Below the pieces are notes generated by a model that was not told the DNA's origin, made no database searches, and saw only the letters and a list, made by a program, of their open reading frames with translations. Made by a program: the position numbers and the translations under genes. A DNA stretch of 49,921 nucleotides from Geobacteraceae bacterium. Its GTDB lineage: Bacteria > Desulfobacterota > Desulfuromonadia > Geobacterales > DSM-12255. Shown here in pieces: positions 18,224 to 30,200 of this stretch (position 1 is its first letter; each line of letters begins with the position of its first letter). Where the stretch lies: positions 1 through 49,921 of the forward strand of contig JACABD010000015.1 in NCBI GenBank assembly GCA_013377075.1. The letters run 5' to 3'.

Positions 18224-21200
18224 ATGGCCGGCAATTCAATTACAATCAGATCCGGAATAAATAACGGATTTTTCAAGCGCAGTCTGCTGTCACTGTTCAT
18301 GGTGATGTCACTGCTACTGCCCCAGACCGTTACAGCCATTGCGGCTGGTGGAGATGTCATCCCCCCGTTTCCGCTACGGGATAACCGACCTGGCAAACAG
18401 GTACCGACTGCCACAGCTGTTGATTCGAGCGGTAACACCATCATCAGCGGCTACCAGATTCTGCCCGGAGAAGTCAACGAAGAGATCTACACCGTCAAGA
18501 TGAGCAGCAGCGGCAGCATCCTCTGGCGAGGAATCTACAACGTCTCAGGCACCTCTGCCCGCGCGGTGGCAGTGGCAGTGGACCAAAGCGGCGCCGTCTT
18601 TGTCACAGCAAATGTCGCCGGTGCAGACACCAGCATCATAACCGTCAAATACCCGGCAAATCCGGTGCTTAAAGGGGATGGTACCGCTCAGGAGTCATGG
18701 GTAAAGAGCTTCGATGCTATCGGCACCGACATGGCCACAGCAATAGCAGTAACAGCTGCCAATGGCTATGTCTATGTCAGCGGCTCTTCACGATTCAGCG
18801 ACAACGAATCGTTCATGCTGCAAAAATATCAGGATAATGGCAGTAGCGCCACCCTGGTCTGGCAGATCCCGGCTGCAGGGAATGCGACAACTGGCAAAGC
18901 CCGTAGCGTCGCCCTCAGCAGCTCCATGGTTGCGGTCACCGGCCAGTCATGGAGCGGCAGTGACCATTTTTTCAAAACCATTGTCTACAATCTTGACGGC
19001 CAGAAACTCTGGGAAAAACAGTATGCTATGGCAACTCCGCCGCAGGGGCATGTTTACAATGACAGCGGCCTGTTCATCCGCTTCGACTCCAAAGAGCATC
19101 TGGTCGTAAGCGGTACGGTCTACAACGACCATAACAGCGACATGTACACTGCCAAATACTGCACCGGCAGCAATGCCCCGTGCAGTGGCAAAAATCCGGG
19201 CGATCTCCTCTGGGAAAAGATCTACAACGGCGGTTCCGATGATGAGCCAAGCGGGCTGGCCGTTGACAGTGAAAGCCGCTTTCTCGACAACGTCTACGTC
19301 ACCGGCCGCACCATGTCCACCGGAGGCATCAACAAAGTTTTTACCGCAAGGTATGAGGATGCCGTTGGTACTCCGGTTGAAAAATGGCAGGCAGTCTTCT
19401 CACCCGGCGCAGAAAGCAGCGCCACCCCTCTCTCCATAGCAGCTGACCAGAGTGGCAATCTGTACATTGCCGGTTATTCTGACATTTCCGGTAGCGTGGA
19501 TTTTCAGACCATTAAATACCGCAAAGGGTGTCAACCTGTTAATGGCAGCTGTGCAGAAATCTGGCAGCGCAGGTTCAACGGCAGCGCCAACCTTTCAGAC
19601 AGAGCAATCAGCGCCATGGTTGATCCGCTCACCGGCAGACTACTGGTGGCCGGCTATGCCGATGAAACCGCCCCTATTGAAAGCGGAGCCACAACCGCAG
19701 CCATAGGTACCAGCGACTCGCCGGTCAGGATTGTCAATAGCGGTGCCAGTTGGGCAACTGACCGCTGGCGCGGTTATTACGTCAAACTGACCTCCGGCAT
19801 CAACAACGGCGAATTCAGGCAAATCCTCTCCAATGATGCCACTACCTTGACCGTTGCCCATAATTTCCCGGCATCGGCCTCTGGCAAGACAGTGGCAAGT
19901 GGTGACAGTTATTACCTGTTCGACCTGGACAACCTTGACTACTACCTGGTCAAATACGATCAGGGAACACTCAACCCACCGACCAACCTGACCGCAACAA
20001 CCACCTCCAACAGCGCCATCAACCTGAGCTGGCAGGACAATAACGACGTCACTCCGAAATTCAGGGTGGAGCGCTGCACAAACGGCACTACACACCTGCT
20101 GGCAACGCCATGTAACTTCGACATCCCTTCTGAAGTTACGGTGGTTTCCGATGGCAGCAGCAGTACCAGCTTCACAGACAGCTCTCTCACTGGCGACAAG
20201 TATTACTACTACCGGGTAAAAGCCTACAGCGGTGCTGATTTCGCCTCTGCCGACCAGATCACCTATCCGACCGCCACGGTACATGCCATAACCCAGCTTA
20301 CCGGCAGCGTTGCGCCTGCGGCGATCTACAGCTACGCCGGTGTGGCTAACAACGATGATTATGCCCTCTCCATTGCCGTTGGCCCGGATCGCAACCCGGT
20401 TGTCACCGGCAAAAGTTTCTTCACCCCAGGCGGCTTTGATTACTACACCGTCAAACTTGATCGCAGCACCATGGCAAAAACCTGGAGCCAGCGCTACAAC
20501 GACCCTGAAGAGCAGGGTGACGAGGCAACCTGTGTCGCAGTTGACAACAACAACCAAATCATAGTTTCCGGCTACTCCTGGCTCCATAATCCTGCGACAC
20601 TGACAGACATGAACTCCATCTACACCATCAAATATCTGGCAAATGCCGCAGCGGAGCCTGAAACCGACGAAGCAATAATCAACCAGTGGAGCCATCAGTA
20701 TAACGGGCCAAACGGTGGCGGTGATGACAAGGCTATCTCCATTGCAACCACCACCGACAGTAGCAATAACGTCGCTGTTGTCGGCATGGGGCTGCACTCT
20801 CCACTCGACCTTCAAAAACATGACATCTATGTGCTCCGCTTTCCACCGGGTGGTGCCGGTGCAGCCGGTTACTGGGCTGCCACACCGATACACAAGGGGG
20901 ATGACAATCAGCCTGTTGCAGTCGCCTTTGACCCCTCCGGCAATGTCATCATCACCGGCATGACCGGCAATCTGGTCAACTCAGTGTTACGCTATGGCAT
21001 CTACACCGCCAAGTTTGCCGCTTCCACCGGCGCACTCCTCTGGGAAAGTACCTATGGCGGACAGAATGGCGATGCAATGGCCAACGATCTGGCCGTTGAC
21101 CCATCCGGGAACATCTATGTGACCGGTTTCAGCACCAATACCAGTGGCAACAGGGATTTTGTCACCCTGAAGTACGATGCGAGCGGCAATCTACAGTGGG

Positions 21201-24200
21201 GTGGAGCAAAGGTTTACGATGGTCCGGCTGCCAGTGATGACGAAGCTGTCTCAATCAAGTATGACCCGATTGACAAAAGTATTGTCGTTGCTGGTGACAG
21301 CCAGACCGACGTTAGCAACAGCGACATTCATGTCATCCGGTACAGCGCTGCAGACGGCGCTGTCATCTGGGAAAAACGGATACTGCGGGAAAACAGTACG
21401 GAAGAGATGTTTGACATGACCATGAACCCATCCGGTGCAGTTTATATCGCCGCAACCACAACAAACAGCGCCAACCCGGATCAGGCCAATAACCGTGACA
21501 TCATCACCTTCAAGATCGATTCACTGGGCAATCTGGACAACAATACAACCCTCTACGGCTCACAGGAATGGTTTGACAAACCGTACGGCATTGTCTCCAA
21601 CAGTTATGGAGAAATCTTTGTCGCCGGTATTGCCATGAACAGCCAGAGCAATGCCGATTACGTTGTACTGAAAATCAGTGGTGATGACATCCAGAGCCCC
21701 TACCCGGTCACAATAGTCCCATCCTACATCTCGGCAAAGCTCGACTGGACAGACAATTCACGCAATGAAAGCGGCTACGAAATAGCCCGCAGAAACGGTG
21801 CCTGCACGACTGAACCGATCGCCTGGAATCCGGCCACCGAGATCATCGCAACCGTGCCGCAGGGAACCCTGACCTACACCGACAGCACACTGACACAGGC
21901 AACCAGTTACTGCTATGGTATCAGGACAAAAAGCGCCTCAAGCTTTTCACGCTGGGTGAACAGCACCGTTACCACCGGTACGCCACCGCCACCGGATACA
22001 ACATTTGCCTCCAACCTCAACATCCCTAATAATAATGGGGAAAGCGGTTACGGTGCCAAGTCGGTTGACAGCACCACCGTAAAATTCACCTGGGGAATAC
22101 CGTCCTACCCGACTGCAGCCACCGGCTTTGAGGTCTGGCGCTGTATGGATGGCAGCGGTAACAGCCCGTGCAGCGACTTTACCCTCCTTGCCAACGTAAC
22201 CGGAGCAACCACCAGCAGCTATACTGACAGCGCTGTTTGCCCGGGCGCAACCTACCGCTACAAGGTAAAGGCTCTCGGCACAGGCTGGAGCTCCGATTTT
22301 TCAGCTGCCAGTGGCGTGATTCTCCCGTCGCCGGACAGCGTCCTCATGGACGGCGGTTTTGAATCAGCTGACCCGGACACACCCTGGTACAGCCCGGTGG
22401 GGGGCAACTATGCAGGTTCAGCGACAACTTCCTCAGCAGCAGTAAAAAGCGGCAGCCGTGGCTTCATCTTGACAGCTGACAACAGCCAGGTAACCGGATC
22501 AAGTACCTGGAACATCGCCACAGCACCGGCTTCAGCAACGGTTGGTTCAAAACTGAGCGCTCTTGGTGACAACTCACTCCTGGCTGCAGCTGGCTGGAGG
22601 TCAAAGAGAGCCCTGACGGCACTCACTGCCAACACGGTTTTCCAGGTGACTGTCAGCCGCGACACAGCCATTACTGACGGCACTGAGCCACAGCTTGGCT
22701 TCAGGGATCTGCGGGTGTACGACAGCACCACCAACACCGTTCTGCCGTCACTCTTCATCACCAGTTCGTCGGCAACCAGCGCTACCATCTGGTTTAAAAA
22801 CGGTGCCAACAGCAGCGGCATATACCTCTATTACGGTAATCCGACGGCAACCCTCACTGACCCTGCTCTCAGCGGCAATCAGATCCCGGTTGATCTCCCG
22901 GCACCATCCCTTGGCAGGAAGCAGCCGGTCAACATTGTAAACGGCGGGAAATACACCATCAGCGCCTGCCTCAAGGCAAATCTCAACAAGGGTCAGCTTG
23001 TGGTCAACGGCAACAATATGGTTACGACCATTCCGATCATTGACAGCAAGAGTGGCAACACCAACTACAGTTTCAACAAGGACGGCAACTGGCACTGCCT
23101 GAGCGAAGTCTCCACCAGCACCATCACCACAGTAAACGCCAACACGTATCTCCGCGCCTATCTTACCGCCTCAAGCGGTGACACAGCCACCATTGCCACC
23201 AGCTTCCCCGACGGCACTGCCTATGTTGATGACCTGTCCGTCACCCCGTACTACGGACTTACTGTCAGCAGATCCTCGGAAAGACAACTCGACCTTGCCT
23301 GGAGCAGGAGTTCCTTTGATGCCACCGGCTACAAGATCGAGCGCTGCACCGGCAGTGACAGCTACTGTAGCAGCAATCCGGCAAACTTCAGCCAGATTGC
23401 TACCGTAACAGCCACAACCGGCAGTTATAGTGACATCTCAGTTCTTCCGGATACCACCTACACCTACCGGATCCGTCCGTTCAAAAGCTTTGCCCAGGCA
23501 TGTACCGGAAGTCCAGGCTGGAACGGCAGCGGCTGGGATGGTGCCTATTCGGCCATTAACGCCACAGCAGCAGCCACAACCACCAACAATCCGCCATCGT
23601 CCTTAACCGCCAAAGGGATCAACACCACACTGGTGAATGTCAACTGGAATGACACCACCGATACCGAGTCCGGTTTTGAACTCTGGCGCTGCAAGACAGC
23701 CGGATGCAGCGATTTCAGCAAGCTGCCGGTGGAGCTGCCGCCAGCATCAGGAAGCGGCGCCTATCCGACCTACAGCGACAGCACTGTCTGTAGCAGCAGT
23801 AACTACAGCTACAGGGTCAAGGCCTATAACGCTGGTCTCAGCCTTGCCGCAGGGGGAGTCTGGACTAAGCGGGTACCTCTGACAATGACCAATGGCCAGG
23901 CAAACTTTCAGACAAAAATCACTGTCTCCTACGCTAGCGGCATGAACAGCAACTTCTCCGACCTGCGGATTGTCGATGTCACTGCCAACCGCGAACTCCC
24001 CTACTGGCTGGAGAGCGCCACAAGCGGCGTTTCGGCAGTAATCTGGTTCAAACCTCTGAATCCTGCAAACAGCCTCTACCTCTACTTCGGCAATGCTTCA
24101 GCCACAGCTTCCAGTGTCAGCGGCAGCCAGATCTTTGATTTTTTCGATGATTTTAACGGCACCACCCTCAGCTCCCAGTGGAGTTCAAGCGTGACCGGAG

Positions 24201-27200
24201 CAGCAACTCTAACCGTTGGCAGCGGTCTGGCAAACCTGGATGCAACTGCAAACAGCTCGAAAGGAAACTATCTCTCCATGAGCGCAGTGTCGCCGCCAGC
24301 CCAGCCCTACCGTCTGGAGGCAAGAGTCAGTGTATCCTCTGCCTACCTCGGCCAGAACCTCATCAGAATTCGCGGACTTGGCGGCATTGGTGATACGGGG
24401 ATCTTCGATGTGGGTAGTAACAAGCTGCAGGCATATTTCAACAGCGCAGCCTCAAACCAGCAGGTACCTGCTGACACGTTTGTCCGCTGGCGAGCCGCAA
24501 TGACCGGCGACAGCAACAACAGCTGGAGCGTCTTCAAGGAGGATGGCAGCCCGATCTATTCGAACAGTTATACCGGAACACCATATGGAATATCATTTAT
24601 GGCTGGCGATAGCGGCGGCGGTAACGGCAAGTTCAGCATCGACTGGATCTATGCGCGCAAATATGCCACAGTCGAACCGGTAGTCACTCCTGGAACGGTC
24701 GAAACAAATGGCAGCGGTTACAGTTTCAGTCAGCTCTGGGACGGTTTTTTTTCCACTGTCGCCACCGCAGTCACACCGCTTCCGGCAAACCTGCTGACTG
24801 ACCCGGACTTTGAAAACGGTGTCACATCCTGGCCGACAGCAGTCGGCACAGCCACAGGCACAAGCAGCGACAGCACAACGGGCAATTACTACAGCGGTGC
24901 AAAGAGTCTTAAGCTGACCGCCACCGGTGCAACCCTCGGACTGGCACAGACAGTCACCGTAATTCCTGGAGCAAGCTATACCCTCTCCGGCTACATGAAG
25001 AGCACCCTGACAGCCGGCACTGCAATTTGCGACGTTTACGGAACCAATATCGACTCTCCAGGCATTAATGCCAGCGGCACCACTGCCTGGTCATTAAGGA
25101 GTGAGACCGTAACTATCCCGACCGGGACAACCTCGGTACAGATCCGCTGCTTTGCCAACGGCGCTCCCCAAGGATCTGCCTGGATCGACATGGTGCAGTT
25201 TGTACCACAGCTGCCGGTCACTGCTGTCACAGCCAGCCGCGCCTCCGAATCCCAGATCAACCTGACCTGGAGTTTCCCGGCCACAGTTACCGACCTGACC
25301 GGATTCAAAATTGACCGCTGCGCCGATTCTGCCTGCAGCAGCGTGCTGACAACCCTCACTGCAAACGGAGCAGCAACCAGAAGCTTCAGCGACACCGGCC
25401 TGCCGATCAACAGTAGTTACTGGTACAGGGTCAGGGCATACAAGAGCGAGGATCCGTCCTGCAACAGCGCCAAAGGTTTCTGGGAAACAGCAAGCAGCGC
25501 GGCGCCATATCCGGCAGCATCCACCTCGCTGCTTGCACCGGGGAACCTCACTCTCTCCCACGTGGTTTCAACGCTGTGCGAAGACCTGAGACTGGTGGAC
25601 AGTGACGGTAATTACCTGAGCTACTATCTTGCCAACAAGGATGATCTCCTCTCACAGTGCAACCGCACTGCCACCAAACTGATCGTCAAGTTCCCAAGCG
25701 TGCCGATTACCACCGGCAAGAGTGTTTATCTCTACTACGACAACCCGCTGGCAACCGCCAAGAGTAGCGGCTCTGCAACTTTCGACTTTTTTGACGACTT
25801 TGATTACACCGACATAAGCGGGCTTGACGCCGCGAAATGGGATCTTGCCTCATCCAACCTGACCGGTTTCACCATTGCCAACAGCATGCTGCACGGCACC
25901 AATTCCGGCTCACATCTGCGCACCAAGGCTCCATACAGTTTTGGCGCAGGTTATGCTGTACAGGCAAAAGTCAAAACCCAGACTATACCAAGCTACGGCT
26001 TCACCCCGATCAGCTTTTACAGCAGTTGGTACAGCAATGCCGGAATTTTGCATTCCCCTGGCTCCGAATACTACTCTAACAACGCTGCCTACACACAGAT
26101 GTCTACAACGCCGCCGACAGGCACTGCCCAGTCAGATTCCCTTATTTTCCAGATAAACAACAAAAACAGCAGTTCGTTCACTCCGAGCATTAGCGATGTT
26201 GAGGGGAGCAATAACCTCAGCTACTGGAGTCCAGGCGATATCAGCCAGAGCATCACTGCCAGACCGGTTTTGCTCGGCATACGCGTTGACTCCAGCTATG
26301 CGGGTTACGGTTATTCAGCTGACTGGGAATGGCTGAGGGTCAGAAAATCCACGACCACTCCGCCATCATCTGCCCTCGGATCACTGGATGTCAGCGGCGC
26401 GCCCTACACACTTGCACAGGACAGCAGCAGCTGGCGTTTCCGCAAGCCGGTCACCCTCAGCTATTCGGGGTCGGCTCTGACTGATTATCAGGTGAATGTT
26501 GTCACAGACACCACGACCCTGGCAGTTGACCGGAACACCCTCACCTGGACAGATACCACATCAGGAGAAACCTCCTTCACCATCGAACGGTGTGATGGGT
26601 CTGACTGCACCACTAGCAGCTTCCCAAGGGTTGACAAGTCAATTACCGTAGCTGCCAAAAGCGGATTTGGTTCACAGGTGAGCTACACAGACCGGGAGAC
26701 TGCTGCCGCTGTCAACTACTGCTACCGGGTAAAAGGGGTAAATCCTGCCTGGACAACAACAACACCGGTTGCCGGAGAAACAGCGCCGAGCAACACCGTC
26801 TGCCAGCTCTCCGATGATCCGGCAGCGCCAACAAATGTTGTTGCCACCCCAGGGACATCAAGCGTTGCCCTCAGCTGGACTGATGGTTCCAAAAACGAAA
26901 CCGGCTTCAAACTGGAGCGCTGCCAGGATAATACCAACGGTGAAACTGCCTGCGGCTTCATTGCCGGAAATAGCACCGTCACCCTGCTGCCACCAAATGA
27001 CAATTCACTCTCAGCCATGGCCAGTTACACCGACAACAGCGTCGGCTGTTCCGGCACGTTCCGCTACAGAATCTCTGCATGGCGTGGTGACTTAAGCGCT
27101 CCAATCTGGTTGCGCGGACCGTCAGCTGCCACTTCACCGGTTTCAATCGGTATCCCGGCAGCCCCTTCTAATGTTGTTGCCACAAGGGTAAATGAGCAGC

Positions 27201-30200
27201 AGATCAATATATCCTGGCGTGACAACACCCCCGATGAATCCAGCTTTGAAGTCTGGCGCTGCATAAATGCCGGCTGTTCTGACTTTGCCAAACTACCCGT
27301 CACTGTTGCCGCAGCTTCCGGTGTCGGCAGCACTGTTACCTATGCAGACAATTATCTGATCACACCTGGTTCCACCTACGGCTACCAGATCAAAGCTGTC
27401 ATCACCGGCAGCTGTGCCGCCACCAGCCCGCCAAGCGCACCGAACAGCAACAGCGAATACGCCATTGCCAGCTATGCAGCCCCGACTTCACTGCTCATCG
27501 TGCCAAGCGGCACCACCCAGGCAAATATTACCTGGGTTGAGACAAATGTTGCTGACACCGGCTTTGCTGTAAAACGCTGCCTTGGCGCAGCTCCATGCTC
27601 TGGCAGTTTCAGCAGCGTGGCGACCACTGCACCGTCGGCAACCGGCTATAACGACAGCTCTGCCTGTAGCGACAGCACCTACAACTACAGCATTGCACCA
27701 ATGCTTTCTCCTTCCATGCCGTTCAGCAGTAGCGGCGGGCAATCATGGAAAAGCAGGCTGCCACTCAGTTTTACAAGCTTCCAACCCAACTTTATCACCC
27801 AGGTTGTGATCCCGTACGACACAGAGATGAAGGCTGACTTCAGCGATATCCGCTTCTGGGACCGGACAGCCGGAGTCGAGCTGCCGTACTGGATTGCCAG
27901 TTCAACCGCAACTTCTGCCACCGTATGGTTTAAAAGCGGCGCCAATTCAGCAATAGACATATACTTTGGTAATGCCTCGGCAACCAGCGCTTCATCAAAA
28001 GAGAGCGTCATTGGCAGCGGCCTGGTCGGTTACTGGCCGTTTGAGGAGACAAGCGGCACCATTACCGGCACAACCGCTGACAAAAGCGGCAGCAGCCTGA
28101 ACGGAACCCTGAGCGGGTTCACAACCGGCAACGGTATTGTCACAGGCGGCATCAACGGTAATGCCCTCAAGCTGAACGGCGCACCCTACATCAACATTGC
28201 CGACACAACCGGCTCACCCCTTGACATCACTGATCAGATATCCATAGAGCTCTGGTACAAATATGAAAAGAGCGCCGACTGGGCAAGAATCATCTCAAAA
28301 TCAACCAGTGATGGCAATATACCTTACGAAATGTACGCAATCTGGCTTGATGCCACTGCCGACGCCACCCCGACCAATCCCCAGCAACGGGTCTATTTCG
28401 GCTTTGGCTCGCAAGACTCACCTCCGGCCAACGGCTCAGCCCCCTACTATCAGACTTTAACAGGCCCGCAGCTTACACCTGGGCAGTGGTACCATCTGGT
28501 TGCCCGCTACGACTCGACCACCGGCAAAGAGTCGCTGTTTGTCAATGGCGTAGAGTACGGTCTGAACACGCTGGCAGCCAAACCGAAGATAATTACCAAT
28601 AATGTCCCGCTTTATCTGGGGGGACGTGGCACCGGTTACTCAAATTTTAATCCGCTTAAAGGGACAATCGACGAAGTGCGCCTCTACAGCCGGGCATTGA
28701 CAGCAACAGAAATTGCTTCACGTTACGCCGCCACCCTCCCCGCTGCCTCCTTGGGCAGTAAAATAGCCATTGGTGCAACCGGAACCAGTGTTGTCGGCAA
28801 TGTCATCACGCCGTCACCAGCAAACCTGCTGCTCAACTCTGATTTTGAGTCAGGTACCTCCTACTGGAACGGTTATCCAAATATGTCGGGTATCGGCGCT
28901 TACAGCAGTCCTGTTTTCAGCGGACAATACAGCATGAGAATATTTACGACCCTGACAGCAAACTCATCAAAACTTTTCTATCAATCCCTGACTAATCTGG
29001 CGCCAGGCACAAACTATCTGCTGAAAGGGTACATGAACCTGGCACTTCCTCTAGATGCCAACCACGCCGCCTTCTGCTACCTGACAAGCTGGGGTGTCAA
29101 CTGGTCAAGCCCGTCCATCTGGATCTCCGGAACTGACAGCAGAAACAACAGCGGCTGGGTACCTTTCTCAGTACCGATTACCATCCCCCTGAACAATCCA
29201 GGGGGAGCCATAACAATCGGTAATGTCGAGTGTGGTATCTCCAGGGGGGCAGCCGGAAGTACGGCAACTAACACGGTTTACTTTGACGCTGTCCAGCTGG
29301 TGGCCGATCAGCCGACAGTGCTTGCAGCAACCAGAGCCTCCGAGTCCGAGGTAAAACTTTCCTGGAACGATCCATTTACTGATGAAACCGGCATGACCAT
29401 TTACCGCTGTCAGGGGAGCAGTTGCAGCTTTGGCACCATACCATACAAACAGCTTGCTGCCTCGGTTCAATCCTATGTCGATACAGGGCTCATACCGGGT
29501 GAAACCTACAAGTACAAAGTGACCGCTTACAAAACGGCCACATGCCCATGGGAGAGCAACCCCAGCAACACCGTATCAATCGCCACTATCCAGACGGCAC
29601 CAACGCTTTCAGCAACCACGCTGACAGCAACATCGGTGCAACTGACCTGGACAGATACAGCCAATGGTGAAACAGGTTACAACATCGAAAGATGCGTCGG
29701 GAGCAGCTGTAATCCGGCTGGTAGCGAGATCTATCATAGCATCACCCCTACGGCACGAACAATTGACGGACTCAAGGCACGCTACAGCTTTAACGGCAAC
29801 CTGAACGATTCATCGGGAAGCGGACTCCATCTGACTGCAGGCTCCGGTACTCCGGCATACGAAGATGGCGGTCTGATCCTCTCCTCGGCTAACAGCATCT
29901 ACAGCCCTTCGACCAGCATTCTGGATGGCGACCAGCACACCATAGAGTTTGACATGAAGCTGCGAACCATTCCAGGCAACTCACGCATATTCACCTTTGA
30001 AGTTTCCGGGAGTACAAGATCCCCGGAAATCTGGACGACTAATGGCGACGCACGACTCGCCTGGCGCTATGATCCAGGCTACACAGGCGTCACTGGGGTT
30101 GGCTCATCGGGCGTCAATGGCACCCCTTTCAACACCGGCACCTGGTATCACGTGGTTGGTGTCAAGAACGGCGGCTCTTTGAAATTGTACATTAATGGCG

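Noticed and set aside
19640-20893. 417-residue open frame antisense to the FnIII gene
   Set aside because: No ribosome site, composition rich in Val, Gly and Cys typical of a reverse reading of a GC-biased coding region, no domain. The plus-strand gene with clear FnIII and propeller motifs explains it.
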